The notes: a model not told the origin generated them from the letters alone. 64,000 nt of DNA from Scytonema sp. UIC 10036 (GCF_009725235.1 NZ_WJFC01000020.1:1-64000), one strand, 5' to 3'; shown: positions 37,560-46,305, counted from the first letter of the stretch. A program made the numbers and translations.

Positions 37560-37862
37560 GTTTCATCTCTCGTTCCCAGGTAGAACCTGGGAATGCCTTA
37601 CGGGAGGCGGAGCCTCCTGTACTCTACCTGCAAAGCAAGGCTCTGCTTCACCATAAGACATAGGCGTGGAAAAAATGTAAGGGCGCAATGCCTTGCGCCC
37701 CTACCAAAACTTTCGGGTAATGCGTAATTAATTTCTGGAGATGTCTATACAGGGAGGCGGAGCCTCGCAATCTGCATTCCCAGGTAGAACCTGGGAACGA
37801 GAAGAGAGAAGAACCTGGGAACGAGAAGAGAGAAGAACCTGGGAACGAGAAGAGAGAAGAAA
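37560..37862. repeat. Composite palindromic repeat with a perfect 3 x 24 bp tandem array
   Basis: CTCGTTCCCAGG opens the element. It contains GGAGGCGGAGCCTCC, the GGGCGCAATGCCTTGCGCCC block (37680-37699), a second GGAGGCGGAGCC and finally three exact 24-bp copies (37787-37810, 37811-37834, 37835-37858) beginning GAACCTGGGAACGAG. The exact copies point to recent slippage or duplication. Confidence 0.85.
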
Positions 37863-37900
37863 AAATCATTTATGCGGGAGACCACAAGGTTAGAAACTGC

Positions 37901-38500
37901 CTAACTACTTTGTGAAGCATAAAACTTGTTACTGATAATATTCCTGATTTCCTCCACGATCGCGTTATACTTAGAGTTAGGTAAAACAGGTTCTGCTCCT
38001 TGTCGCGATATAACTTCCACTAAATCGATCCACGATTTACAACCCCCATATTCTTTGCGGTATGGAATCACCCGTTCTTGGGGTAGTTTGTAAGCCCTTA
38101 ATAGGAGAACATACAAGGGCTGATGGTGTTTCCATTTGAGGCGATCGCTGATAAAAGACTCGCTCCAGATATGAAATGGTTCTAAAGCTTTTACAATTGA
38201 CTCATTACTGACCTGAAAAATATCAGTAATTTCAGCCCAACTACCAATACGTACTGTTTCTGGATGCCAACCCGATGTAACAGGAGTAACCAAATTGGCA
38301 TAGTCTGGTTTTAATAAGAAAGGTTGTTGATGCTCGTAAGTTGGGTAGAGTAAAATTTGATCGTAGGCTACTTGAAAACGCCCGCCTTGTTCGTGGATAC
38401 CCCCTTTCCGTAGAAGCATAATTGTTTTACCGCTTTCCAAGGCATTGATAGCAATAGCCCATTCTTTAAGTGCATGAGAAGTGAGAGTTAAGTCCTGCAT
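37901..38500 (-). CDS. DUF1802 family protein
   Basis: The 199-residue protein begins 'ALKEWAIAINALESGKTIMLLRKGGI', the typical DUF1802 opening, followed by 'GRFQVAYDQILLYPTYEHQ' and a conserved 'YVLLLRAYKLP'. The family is widespread in cyanobacteria; its biochemical function is unknown. It is cytosolic. No operon partner is visible. Confidence 0.75.
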   Translation of the reverse strand: MQDLTLTSHALKEWAIAINALESGKTIMLLRKGGIHEQGGRFQVAYDQILLYPTYEHQQPFLLKPDYANLVTPVTSGWHPETVRIGSWAEITDIFQVSNESIVKALEPFHIWSESFISDRLKWKHHQPLYVLLLRAYKLPQERVIPYRKEYGGCKSWIDLVEVISRQGAEPVLPNSKYNAIVEEIRNIISNKFYASQSS

Positions 38501-38820
38501 AAAGAATTACATTTAAAGCTGGATTTCATGTTTCTATCCAGCATACCCTTACAAAATAGCATCTGCAATTAGTTAGAAATATTATACCTAAATAAATAGA
38601 AAAGCTTTTCTTGAATCTCATATTGTAGTTAAACATTAGACCCTGCTTTAGATAGACGAGTCCGTTAAGTGACGGAGTTAACTTATAGAAGTAAATCTCA
38701 ACATCTCATCCAACAACTTGGCACTGAAATGACTAAAAGCTTCAGTGTAAGGTATGGTAACAGTTCGAGATTCAGCACCTAATATTTGCTGAAAATTTTT
38801 ATGTATGTAAGGAGACTCCA

Positions 38821-39435
38821 ATGAACGGAAATAACGAGAAGAAATTATTCCAAGTCTTAACTAGTACTGTAGGCATTATTGGTGCTAGTGTGTTACTGAG
38901 TGTGCCAGCGTTTGCAATGCCTAATTCTAGCTCTCGTAACGTTAAAGTGAGTGAAGCTCCAGTAGATACCTTATACAGTCAAAGCCAAGTACCCGAACCT
39001 ACGGGTGGTAATACAATGGAGCGTATAGGACGAGATGAAAATTTAAATAACAGAAATACTGTTAATCAGCGCTCTCAAAACGGTAGCAATACAGGTGGAA
39101 CATCGGGAGATACCAATAACACCACAAACCAAAACCAAACCTATCCGGGCGGTAGCGATACCGGAACATCGGAGTATCGTAATAACAACCGTAACGAAAA
39201 CCAAACCTATCCCGGCAGTAGCAATATTGATAGACAAGACTCTCAATACAATACTCCCTCTGGTACTCAGCAAAATCAATACAATACTCCCTCTGGTACC
39301 CAGCAAAATCAATACAATACTCCCTCTGGTACTCAGCAAAATCAATACAATACTCCCTCTGATACCCAGCAAAATCAATACAACAATTCCACCGACGGAC
39401 AAAATACCAATAATGGTGTAAGAGCGCTTTGGTAA
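38821..39435 (+). CDS. Secreted low-complexity protein with 11-residue repeats
   Basis: The 204-residue protein has a signal peptide ('STVGIIGASVLLSVPAFA') and a disordered Asn/Gln/Thr/Gly-rich body. Four tandem units 'QYNTPSGTQQN' (one with Asp) are coded by 33-bp DNA repeats. It is probably an extracellular or envelope protein of unknown role. AAGGAGAC precedes ATG 38821. The 320 bp upstream contains no gene and likely holds the promoter. Confidence 0.75.
   Translation: MNGNNEKKLFQVLTSTVGIIGASVLLSVPAFAMPNSSSRNVKVSEAPVDTLYSQSQVPEPTGGNTMERIGRDENLNNRNTVNQRSQNGSNTGGTSGDTNNTTNQNQTYPGGSDTGTSEYRNNNRNENQTYPGSSNIDRQDSQYNTPSGTQQNQYNTPSGTQQNQYNTPSGTQQNQYNTPSDTQQNQYNNSTDGQNTNNGVRALW
39244..39375 (+). 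repeat. Four 33-bp tandem repeats inside the secreted-protein gene
   Basis: Units start at 39244, 39277, 39310 and 39343 and differ at one to three positions. A fifth partial unit follows. The unit length keeps the reading frame, so copy number can change without breaking the gene. Confidence 0.92.
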
Positions 39436-39478
39436 TTTCTGGAGGTCTTGAATGACCTAATTGACCATAAGTGAGTGA

Positions 39479-39510
39479 GATTCCCGACTTCCTTTAAGAA
39501 GTCGGGAATC
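39479..39510 (+). terminator. Strong hairpin terminator
   Basis: A 13-bp perfect stem GATTCCCGACTTC (39479-39491) / GAAGTCGGGAATC (39498-39510) with a 6-base loop lies 43 bp past the secreted-protein gene. The T-rich run (39531-39537) is about 20 bp away. Confidence 0.65.
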
Positions 39511-39564
39511 TTGTGAGTAATAAACGAGTTTTTTTTCATCCTTCTTACTTTTTTGTTTGCTCAG

Positions 39565-40113
39565 ATGTTTAAGCAATTATTCAAGATATTTTTCTTACTT
39601 TGTGTATTGTGTGTGTATTCAAGTTCGCAAGCTGCACTAGCTGCTGAGGATGAGAGCCAAGATTCTTTACAAAACTCAGTCACCGAACCAATTGATACTA
39701 AAATCAATGATTTAATAACTCTGCCTCTTCACTTAAAAATAAATCTTCGCCAACGCCAAGTAACAGTTTATCAAGGAAAAAATTTGATTAAAAGTTACCC
39801 AGTTGCTGTAGGGCGGCGGGGTTGGGAAACTCCTGTTGGGAATTTCCGAGTTCGTGATATGTTGGTTAATCCAACTTGGATTCACCCTAAGACAGGTAAA
39901 GCTATACCAGGGGGAGATGCAAAAAATCCTCTCGGTAATTACTGGATTGGATTTTGGACAAATGGTAAAGACTGGGTTGGCTTTCACGGAACTCCAAATC
40001 CTGAGTCTGTAGGTACTGCTGCTTCACACGGTTGTATTCGGATGTACAACCAAGATATTGAGGAATTATTCAAGTTGGTCAATATTGGAACACCTGTGAC
40101 TGTTGAACGGTAG
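39565..40113 (+). CDS. L,D-transpeptidase (YkuD family), exported
   Basis: The 182-residue protein has an N-terminal signal ('FFLLCVLCVYSSSQAALA'), then a YkuD domain with 'LKINLRQRQVTVYQG', 'FHGTPNPESVGTAASHGCIRMYN' (catalytic Cys with His) and a final 'IGTPVTVER'. It cross-links peptidoglycan between diaminopimelate residues in the periplasm. ATG 39565 is preferred; TTG 39553 would add four residues. Confidence 0.93.
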   Translation: MFKQLFKIFFLLCVLCVYSSSQAALAAEDESQDSLQNSVTEPIDTKINDLITLPLHLKINLRQRQVTVYQGKNLIKSYPVAVGRRGWETPVGNFRVRDMLVNPTWIHPKTGKAIPGGDAKNPLGNYWIGFWTNGKDWVGFHGTPNPESVGTAASHGCIRMYNQDIEELFKLVNIGTPVTVER

Positions 40114-40278
40114 GTTATGGTTTTTGCGATCGCAGGTGCAAGATACGCAGAGCAAGCCCAAGCCAACGCAAAAGCAGCATCGGTGAAACTTTCTCCACAA
40201 GAATTACAAGAAATAGATGCCATAGGACGTATTGTGACCGATCCTTTGGATAAAAATCCAATTATGTGGGACTGGTAA
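40114..40278 (+). pseudogene. C-terminal remnant of an aldo/keto reductase gene
   Basis: The 54-codon stretch starting right after the transpeptidase stop encodes 'GARYAEQAQANAKAASVKLS' and ends 'EIDAIGRIVTDP...NPIMWDW'. This is the characteristic end of aldo/keto reductases, including the GAR...Q...N cofactor-binding part. The catalytic barrel is missing. The gene body was probably lost when the upstream DNA arrived. Confidence 0.8.
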
Positions 40279-40590
40279 TTTTGCGAAATTCAACAACTTG
40301 TAAACTTCACGTAACAAATGCTTGCGGAGGCAAAATAGGGTGATATCTTATAGATAAGACACCAAAAGGAAACATAAATGAAGCGGGCAATTGACAAGGT
40401 GTCTCCGGTCATAAGCCCAAGCAAATTATCAGCATGCTAATGATGCTAAGTGGCAACCGCCAAAACCAACAGGCAACGCCAAATCCCAAAGCGGAAAAAC
40501 AAAGGAATGCTGAGTTTGCTGAATGTTCTGTCCACCCTTAGTTGTTAAATATCCAAAGAAAAACCGATTTGATTAGTTGCAAGTTTTAGA

Positions 40591-40624
40591 AACCTGGTCC
40601 CTCTGACCAGGTTTTCAAGTTTTT
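40591..40624. terminator. Bidirectional-looking hairpin terminator
   Basis: A 9-bp stem AACCTGGTC/GACCAGGTT around CCTCT is followed by TTTTCAAGTTTTT. It lies between the reductase remnant and the 3' end of the convergent hydrolase gene. The rest of 40279-40677 holds GGGAATAGGG/CCCAATACCC inverted arrays (40636-40705) and no supported gene. Confidence 0.7.
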
Positions 40625-40677
40625 ATGTAGGCAATAGGGACTGGGAATAGGGCGATTGGGGATCGGGACCCCAGTCC

Positions 40678-41616
40678 CTAGTCCCCAATACCCAATACCC
40701 AATCCCGCAACAAAGAATTGACTTGATTGGGAACTTCATCATGAGGACAATGACCGGCACTGAGAAAATGTTCTGTCAGTTCGGGATAATATTGTCGAAA
40801 CTTTTTGGAACGTTCTCTTGCATTGACCCAAGGATCTGCTTCTCCCCACAGCATCAAGAGAGGACAAGTTAACTGTTTTAACAGCACATCAACTTTTTCT
40901 CCTTGAGGGGTACTGAATACAGATGAAAACACATCAAAAGCGCCTGTATCGCAAGCAGGAAGATAAATTTCTTCGACTAATTGGTCTGTAATTGCAGTTT
41001 GATCGAGGTAAACTTTCTCCAACGTCTGACGAATCACCCATTTTTGTTTGATGTACTGGAACAAAAGAAACTGAGCTAATGGTTGTTGAAAGAACCACTT
41101 AACAACGTCACCTAGCAGTTTTTGTAATTGTTCGTTTGCTTTAGGAGGTTCAATTTGAGTTTGCAGGGCTTCTGGTTCCGGTGAAGGTTGATTTTCACTA
41201 AATGGACCAGCACTATTGAGTAATACCAAACCTGCTGCAGCATCGGGACATTGGGCTGCTACACACAAACTTGCGTAACCACCAAGGGAATTTCCCACCA
41301 ACACAGCTCTTTGACCAATAACTGCAGTAATAAAGTCATGGAGTTGGTCGCGCCACAAATTGCCACTATACTCCAGTTTAGGTTTAGCGGAACGTCCAAA
41401 CCCTAAAAGGTCTATAGCAAAAACTTCAAAATCATCACACAGCCGTGTTATGTTTTTACGCCAATGGTCTGTAGACGCACCAAATCCGTGTACCAAGAGT
41501 ATAGCAGGACGTTGGGGATGCTTTTCTCCTGCTTTTACGTAGTAAATGTTGTGTCCTCGCCATTGCCAAAATTGTCCGGGGATTGGAGTTGAAGAGGGGG
41601 CTGTTGTTACCTGCAT
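40678..41616 (-). CDS. Alpha/beta-fold hydrolase
   Basis: The 312-residue protein has 'LLVHGFGASTDHWR' (oxyanion region), the nucleophile elbow 'GNSLGG', acid 'GEADPW' and catalytic His in 'GHCPHDE'. This combination and the C-terminal region resemble the plant and cyanobacterial chlorophyll dephytylase/pheophytinase-like group. The substrate cannot be read from sequence. Its 3' end overlaps an inverted repeat array. Confidence 0.88.
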   Translation of the reverse strand: MQVTTAPSSTPIPGQFWQWRGHNIYYVKAGEKHPQRPAILLVHGFGASTDHWRKNITRLCDDFEVFAIDLLGFGRSAKPKLEYSGNLWRDQLHDFITAVIGQRAVLVGNSLGGYASLCVAAQCPDAAAGLVLLNSAGPFSENQPSPEPEALQTQIEPPKANEQLQKLLGDVVKWFFQQPLAQFLLFQYIKQKWVIRQTLEKVYLDQTAITDQLVEEIYLPACDTGAFDVFSSVFSTPQGEKVDVLLKQLTCPLLMLWGEADPWVNARERSKKFRQYYPELTEHFLSAGHCPHDEVPNQVNSLLRDWVLGIGD

Positions 41617-41699
41617 GACTGTACGTTTGCTAATTTTTGAGGGATAAAATGAGATTATATCTGCACTAGTGGTCTACCACATTGAATTTGAGGATCTCC

Positions 41700-41833
41700 C
41701 ACCTCGTCCACCTCGTTCCCAGGCTCTGCCTGGGAATGCCTTACGGGAGGCTCCGCCTCCTGTGCTCTAACAGCCCGCGAGGCAGAGCCTCGTAGTCTGC
41801 ATTCCCAACCTCTGGCTGGGAACGAGTGTTGGG
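41700..41833. repeat. Composite palindromic repeat
   Basis: CTCGTTCCCAGGCTCTGCC at the left is inverted at the right (GGCTGGGAACGAG). Inside are GGAGGCTCCGCCTCC and GAGGCAGAGCCTC palindromes. It fills much of the 41617-42061 gap, which shows no gene. Confidence 0.8.
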
Positions 41834-42061
41834 GAGTTGTCCACCTACCCATTAGAATTAATGTAGCGAACCACTAGTTAATTAGAAATTGAGAACAGGG
41901 GTATTCAGGAATGTTATCTTAGCATGATTTAAGACCTCTAGCAATCCCATACGATAGTTCTTGCTCTCATGCGTACATGATTTAGGAATGCCATTTCTCT
42001 GCGGAGCTTTTACTTTTGAAAATATCTAAAATCTATTTCTGGATTCATGGGTTACTGTAGT

Positions 42062-42529
42062 TCACTCCGCATTCAACACTTTACGAAACACAATCTTATC
42101 AGCGCCCGCCGTGTAGAAGTCCCGGATGCGAGCCTCCTCCTCGAAGCCGCACTTCGCGTAGAACGTCCTTGTGCGATCGAAGCTCGCTAACGTTTCCACC
42201 AGTAGCATTCGCCCACCGCGTGCCTTCAAAGTTTCTTCAACGTAGTGCATCAGTTTCCTACCACGTCCTTGTCCCTGGCGATCCGAGCGAATGGCGATCA
42301 ATTGTAGGTTCCACGTCCCATCGGTCATCCGTTCAGGCTCACAGTAGGCGACCCCCACTGGTCCGTCTTCGTCATCGCTGTCAGTGATCCAGAAGGAATC
42401 GTTATCGCTGTTGCCACCGAGATAGTCAGCCAGCATTTTGCGGAGATCCTCAAGTTCGTTCAGTTCGAAACCGATTGTGTTGGCTACAGCAATCAGTGCC
42501 GGAGCATCTTCGGGTTTTGTAGGTCGGAT
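42062..42529 (-). CDS. GNAT-family N-acetyltransferase
   Basis: The 155-residue protein has the acetyl-CoA loop 'RSDRQGQGRGRKLM' and a C-terminal 'FYAKCGFEEEARI'. I prefer ATG 42529 ('MIRPTKPEDAPAL'); a TTG at 42544 would add five residues. It is divergent from a MarR-type regulator and shares its twin operators, so it is probably the regulated gene. It is GC-richer than its neighbours, suggesting transfer. The substrate is unknown. Confidence 0.9.
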   Translation of the reverse strand: MRPTKPEDAPALIAVANTIGFELNELEDLRKMLADYLGGNSDNDSFWITDSDDEDGPVGVAYCEPERMTDGTWNLQLIAIRSDRQGQGRGRKLMHYVEETLKARGGRMLLVETLASFDRTRTFYAKCGFEEEARIRDFYTAGADKIVFRKVLNAE

Positions 42530-42545
42530 CATTAACAACTTCAAT

Positions 42546-42609
42546 ATATGCTTCTCGCATATAATAACTACCAGATTTGCTTGATGTCAATATGCATGAT
42601 GCATATAAT
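42546..42609. promoter_or_regulatory. Divergent promoters with two 17-bp MarR-type operators
   Basis: Two palindromes ATATGC-N5-GCATAT lie at 42546-42562 and 42590-42606, 44 bp apart centre to centre. For the regulator: -35 TTGATG (42581-42586), 17 bp, -10 TATAAT (42604-42609), overlapping the second palindrome. For the acetyltransferase: -35 TTGACA (minus strand, 42590-42585), 18 bp, -10 TATTAT (42566-42561), touching the first. A MarR dimer bound at both sites would block both promoters. Protein binding is inferred. Confidence 0.82.
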
Positions 42610-42615
42610 TTAGAT

Positions 42616-43128
42616 ATGGAACACACTAACCTTGCGAATGTAGTGGGAGCTTTAGCCCTTGCCTTGACAGATTTGGTGGCTCAGTCGGTGGAGCGAACAA
42701 TCGATGATGCAGGACCAGCTGCCGAGGCTGTGTGCTTGGTAAGACATGTACCAGGGATACCCATTGAACAATTGCGTCGAGCCCTTGGAATGTCGCATCC
42801 AGGTGCCGTGAGGCTTGTAGAGCGACTCGAGAAACTTGGATTAATTCTCCGCGAACGCAGCTCTGTCGATCGCCGCGCTGTGGAGCTGAAATTGACTCAA
42901 GAAGGGGAAGCTCTGGTAAGCAAGATGCATCAAGCGCGGCTCAATGCACTTGAGGAAGCCATCGCTTCCCTATCCTCAAAAGATCGCCTGCATTTATGCC
43001 GCATCAGTAACCAAATCTTGTTTTCCCTGACAAAAACAAAGGACAGCGCCTTAGCTATCTGCCGTTTATGTGACGAAACTAACTGTCTGAATTGTCCAGT
43101 GGCTAAACGTTACAGTGAATTGACTTAA
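42616..43128 (+). CDS. MarR-family transcriptional regulator
   Basis: The 170-residue protein has a winged HTH: 'CLVRHVPGIPIEQLRRALG', 'SHPGAVRLVERLEKLGLI', then the wing 'RSSVDRRAVELKLTQEG'. A C-terminal 'CRLCDETNCLNCP' holds four Cys, suggesting a metal or redox site. ATG 42616 is chosen because the earlier in-frame ATGs at 42577 and 42592 lie in the promoter/operator. The transcript would then start almost at the ATG (nearly leaderless). It probably represses itself and the GNAT gene. Confidence 0.9.
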   Translation: MEHTNLANVVGALALALTDLVAQSVERTIDDAGPAAEAVCLVRHVPGIPIEQLRRALGMSHPGAVRLVERLEKLGLILRERSSVDRRAVELKLTQEGEALVSKMHQARLNALEEAIASLSSKDRLHLCRISNQILFSLTKTKDSALAICRLCDETNCLNCPVAKRYSELT

Positions 43129-43249
43129 CGGACTTCAATCTCAACCAAAGCTACTCAACACGAGTCACTCTATACTGCCATCTCTATTGTTTCCCCAGGA
43201 ATGATAATATTTGGGTAGATATCATCAGTATTACTTCTTCATTTTAGTA

Positions 43250-43322
43250 CTGTAGGGGTGCAACGCCTTGCGCCCCTACTAACCACCAACCACTAACAAC
43301 TAACCATCAACCACCAACCAAC
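43250..43322. repeat. GTAGGGGTGCAACGCCTTGCG palindrome and AACCACY array
   Basis: A short GGGGTGCAACGCCTTGCGCC palindrome (43254-43273) is followed by about six ACCACCA/ACCACTA heptamers running to 3 bp before the aroE ATG. No Shine-Dalgarno sequence separates array and gene. Confidence 0.75.
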
Positions 43323-43325
43323 CCA

Positions 43326-44204
43326 ATGATTACAGGCAAAACCAAGCTACTTGGAATAATTGGGCATCCTGTAGAGCATTCACTGTCCCCGGTGATGCAA
43401 AATGCAGCGATTGCCGAGATGGAATTAGATTATGTTTACATCCCCTTTTCGGTAGAACCGCAAAATTTAAAAGTAGCTCTTCAAGGCTTTGCTTCCATTG
43501 GAATTGTTGGCTTTAACGCGACTATTCCACATAAAGAGGCTATACTACCTCTGCTATCAGAAATTTCACCCATTGCTGAAGCAGTGGGAGCAGTTAACAC
43601 TGTAACTCGTAAAGATAACAAATGGATCGGAACCAATACTGATGTAGAAGGGTTTCTTGCTCCTTTAGAAACAACGTATAACCGAGATTGGCGTCAGACA
43701 GTAGCTGTTGTTTTAGGCAATGGTGGTGCGGCAAGGGCAGTGGTAGCAGGTTGTGCTAAATTGGGTTGTGCTGAAATTTATGTGGTTGGTCGCAATACTC
43801 AGAAGTTAGAGGAATTCTGTGAAAGTTGGAGCAATTCTCCCATTGCGGTGAATTTACAGGTCAGTGAATGGCGTTCCTTATCCAAGCTTCTTCCACAAGC
43901 CAACTTACTGGTGAATACAACTCCTATCGGAATGTATCCTAAGGTTGAAGAATCACCACTTGATACAGAGGAAATAGCGCAACTACCAGAGAATGCGATC
44001 GCATACGATTTAATATACAAACCCAAACCAACCAAATTTCTGCAACAAGCGCAACAAGCAGGTATAACAGCCATTGACGGATTGGAGATGTTAGTTCAAC
44101 AAGGTGCGGCTGCATTAAAATTCTGGTTACAGCGTGAATCTGTTCCTGTAGATGTGATGCGCCAATCTTTATTTCAACAACTTGGATTTAAGGATTCAAA
44201 ATAA
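43326..44204 (+). CDS. aroE: Shikimate dehydrogenase (NADP+)
   Basis: The 292-residue protein has 'HPVEHSLSPVMQNAA' (shikimate-binding Ser residues), 'NATIPHKEA' with the catalytic Lys, 'NTDVEGF' (Asp), the NADP loop 'GNGGAARAV' followed by 'VGRN', and 'DGLEMLVQQGAAALKFW'. It reduces 3-dehydroshikimate in the aromatic amino acid pathway. The DOPA-dioxygenase-like gene starts 17 bp downstream. The start is preceded by a heptamer array rather than a ribosome site. Confidence 0.97.
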   Translation: MITGKTKLLGIIGHPVEHSLSPVMQNAAIAEMELDYVYIPFSVEPQNLKVALQGFASIGIVGFNATIPHKEAILPLLSEISPIAEAVGAVNTVTRKDNKWIGTNTDVEGFLAPLETTYNRDWRQTVAVVLGNGGAARAVVAGCAKLGCAEIYVVGRNTQKLEEFCESWSNSPIAVNLQVSEWRSLSKLLPQANLLVNTTPIGMYPKVEESPLDTEEIAQLPENAIAYDLIYKPKPTKFLQQAQQAGITAIDGLEMLVQQGAAALKFWLQRESVPVDVMRQSLFQQLGFKDSK

Positions 44205-44220
44205 ACTTGAGAATAATGTC

Positions 44221-44583
44221 ATGACAGAAGATTCTATCAAAATCATTGGTTTTCATGCTCATGTTTACTTCGATACTACCAGTTATGAAGCAGCTGCACG
44301 AGTACGTGAAGGACTGGATGCTCGATTTGATGTGCGACTTGGGCGTTGGCATGAGAATCCTATCGGTCCCCATCCAAAAGGAATGTACCAAGTTGCGTTT
44401 GCACCAGAGCAATTTGCCAAAGTCGTACCTTGGTTAATGCTTAACCGCGAAGGATTGGATATTCTCGTTCATCCTGAGACAGGTGATGATGTGAAAGACC
44501 ATACAGAGCATGCTTTATGGTTGGGAGAAAAATTAGAGCTCAACATCGAATTTCTGCGAGCAATATCCGCTCGAACAGCATAA
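44221..44583 (+). CDS. DOPA 4,5-dioxygenase family protein
   Basis: The 120-residue protein has 'GFHAHVYFD' at the N-terminus, 'GPHPKGMYQVAF' in the middle and 'HPETGDDVKDHTEHALWLG' near the end, the His-rich pattern of the small DOPA dioxygenase family. Members cleave catechols using iron; the cyanobacterial substrate is not known. ATG 44221, 16 bases past aroE, suggests co-transcription. Confidence 0.9.
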   Translation: MTEDSIKIIGFHAHVYFDTTSYEAAARVREGLDARFDVRLGRWHENPIGPHPKGMYQVAFAPEQFAKVVPWLMLNREGLDILVHPETGDDVKDHTEHALWLGEKLELNIEFLRAISARTA

Positions 44584-44635
44584 TGCCAATTAAAAACGTA
44601 TATTGTACATTTGTACTATAAAGTCGAAGAACTAA

Positions 44636-44659
44636 CCCACCTACAAAGGTGGGATTTTT
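44636..44659 (+). terminator. Rho-independent terminator
   Basis: CCCACC (44636-44641) / GGTGGG (44648-44653) with loop TACAAA is followed by ATTTTTC. It ends the aroE operon, 53 bp past the dioxygenase stop. Confidence 0.8.
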
Positions 44660-44756
44660 CTTCGATGGAATAAACAGGGGTAACCCGCACCTGTACCGAT
44701 CTACAGTCAACACAGGTGTGGAATTGTGCATCGCGTATAGGAGGTACAAATAAAAT

Positions 44757-44996
44757 ATGACTGCACTTCAGACAAAACCTCGATACCGACGAGGGCAATT
44801 AGTAGAGGTATCGCGAGAGGATGTCATCTATCACGGGGTAGTTATTAAGGTGTGCGAAATTAATCGCTGTTGGGATAGATGGGTATATGTCGGACACTGC
44901 GTGTACTACCCCAAAAATCTGCGTCATTACCAAAATAATGCGAACCGTCACAAATGGACATTGTTTGAGGAGGAACTCGGCGAATATAACCAGTAA
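44757..44996 (+). CDS. Small basic protein of unknown function
   Basis: The 79-residue protein begins 'MTALQTKPRYRRGQLVEV' and continues with short strands ('YHGVVIKVCEI', 'WVYVGHCVYYPKNLRHY'). A good ribosome site TAGGAGGTA precedes ATG 44757, supporting a real gene. It could be a small SH3-like beta barrel, but I cannot name the family. Confidence 0.6.
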   Translation: MTALQTKPRYRRGQLVEVSREDVIYHGVVIKVCEINRCWDRWVYVGHCVYYPKNLRHYQNNANRHKWTLFEEELGEYNQ

Positions 44997-45187
44997 TCAC
45001 TTTCAATCTTTACAGTTTCTTTATGAAGATAGGGAATTAATTTACACAAAAGTTAAAGACATCAAACGTATACTGAAACATGAGATAGCTTGTCCGAGGA
45101 AGATTACAAAAGATTCGGGGGTGCATTATCAGAAATTTAAATGAAAAGATTAATACTTTTATACTGAAAAAAATGATCTAGAGCATT

Positions 45188-46288
45188 ATGTTAATAGGCT
45201 CCCAAACTGCTACTACTCCGGCTGTTGAATGTTTGATTAAGCTTTGGGCAGAACGTTACACGCTCGACTTATCGAGTTTATTTCGCGAGCAAGGCCCCTC
45301 GGTCTACAATTCCCTCATAGAAGCTTCTTCACTTGAAGGTAGAGCTTCAACAGTGTCCAAGTTACGCGAGGCGATGGTTGATGCCAAATGTCAATTTGCT
45401 GGCATACAAGCTAAAGAATTATACGAATATATTCCCAATGTTGTGAATTTAAGTGAGGCAAGGAGACTAACACAATTTGCTGTTCAAGTGTACATTGAGC
45501 TTCTAAAGCTTTATCAACAAGCATCCTCTGGTACCGAACTTCTAGAAGAAAAGCTGCGAATTCTGGCAAGTATGACTTCCATAAACCATTCTTCGCTATC
45601 AGTATGGGGTATTCCAGACATTGAAGATTTAGCCAAAGCTTTGGAAGGCCTGTTGTTAGAGTGCCAGGAGCAATACAAAGCCTCACAGGATTGGTGTACT
45701 CTTGGTTTTCTGACCACACAATTCAACTTTAGCAATCAGTTACTTCTCAAAAAGCTTGCACCAGTAGAAAGAGTTTTGATTTATCCTTACTTCAAGTTTG
45801 TTGAAGAACAGGTTGCCATACCTTGGCAGCGAGTTTGCGTAGCTGCAGCAAGGCATGAATTAGACTCTCTAGCTTTGACTCTTGTCCGGGAAATGATACC
45901 AGCTGCTTCCGACATCGCAAAAACTGTTTACCGTCAATTGACCAAATTCTTTTCAGACTATCGCGGTCGTCGAGGTGGATTTGACCATCCTGGTGTAGAG
46001 CACTCTTGCTTGCGCGACTTGCAGATGTTTCAAGCATATCTATGGCTTTGTGTTTTGGAGAGGAGCTTTGCACCCGTAGAAAAAGAATTGGTAACTGTGT
46101 GTGTCATGGTTATGGTACGAGTAGGAGTGCCGTGGGAAATAACGGCACAATGGAATAAACTTTTGATGGATGAAATCAGTCGCCGTGTTAAACCGGAACA
46201 ACACTCTTTTCTACTACCTTATACCCAGGGAATGCAACAGACATTTTATGACCAGCGCAACCGCTTTACAGTGACCAGTGACCAGTAA
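45188..46288 (+). CDS. Hypothetical helical protein, 366 residues
   Basis: The protein is nearly all helical, cytosolic and full of Leu-rich segments ('TQFAVQVYIELLKLYQQ', 'LEERSFAPVEKELVTVCVMV'-like). I do not recognise the family. The last residues 'VTSDQ' and the stop are coded by the first units of a GTGACCA array, so the true C-terminus was probably altered. It has no obvious operon partner. Confidence 0.6.
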   Translation: MLIGSQTATTPAVECLIKLWAERYTLDLSSLFREQGPSVYNSLIEASSLEGRASTVSKLREAMVDAKCQFAGIQAKELYEYIPNVVNLSEARRLTQFAVQVYIELLKLYQQASSGTELLEEKLRILASMTSINHSSLSVWGIPDIEDLAKALEGLLLECQEQYKASQDWCTLGFLTTQFNFSNQLLLKKLAPVERVLIYPYFKFVEEQVAIPWQRVCVAAARHELDSLALTLVREMIPAASDIAKTVYRQLTKFFSDYRGRRGGFDHPGVEHSCLRDLQMFQAYLWLCVLERSFAPVEKELVTVCVMVMVRVGVPWEITAQWNKLLMDEISRRVKPEQHSFLLPYTQGMQQTFYDQRNRFTVTSDQ

Positions 46289-46305
46289 CCAGTGACCAGC
46301 GATCG
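46270..46305. repeat. GTGACCA heptamer array overlapping a gene end
   Basis: Four GTGACCA/GTAACCA units cover the last codons and the stop of the preceding gene and continue to a GCGATCGA. The same unit, inverted, ends the WD40 gene at 22742. From 46306 to 46551 I see no gene. Confidence 0.85.

Noticed and set aside
39244..39375. Regular 33-bp repeats as a CRISPR array
   Set aside because: The units are contiguous with no spacers and encode an in-frame peptide repeat.
44540..44749. Minus-strand 69-codon frame near the aroE terminator
   Set aside because: It is antisense to the dioxygenase end and the terminator, with no ribosome site.
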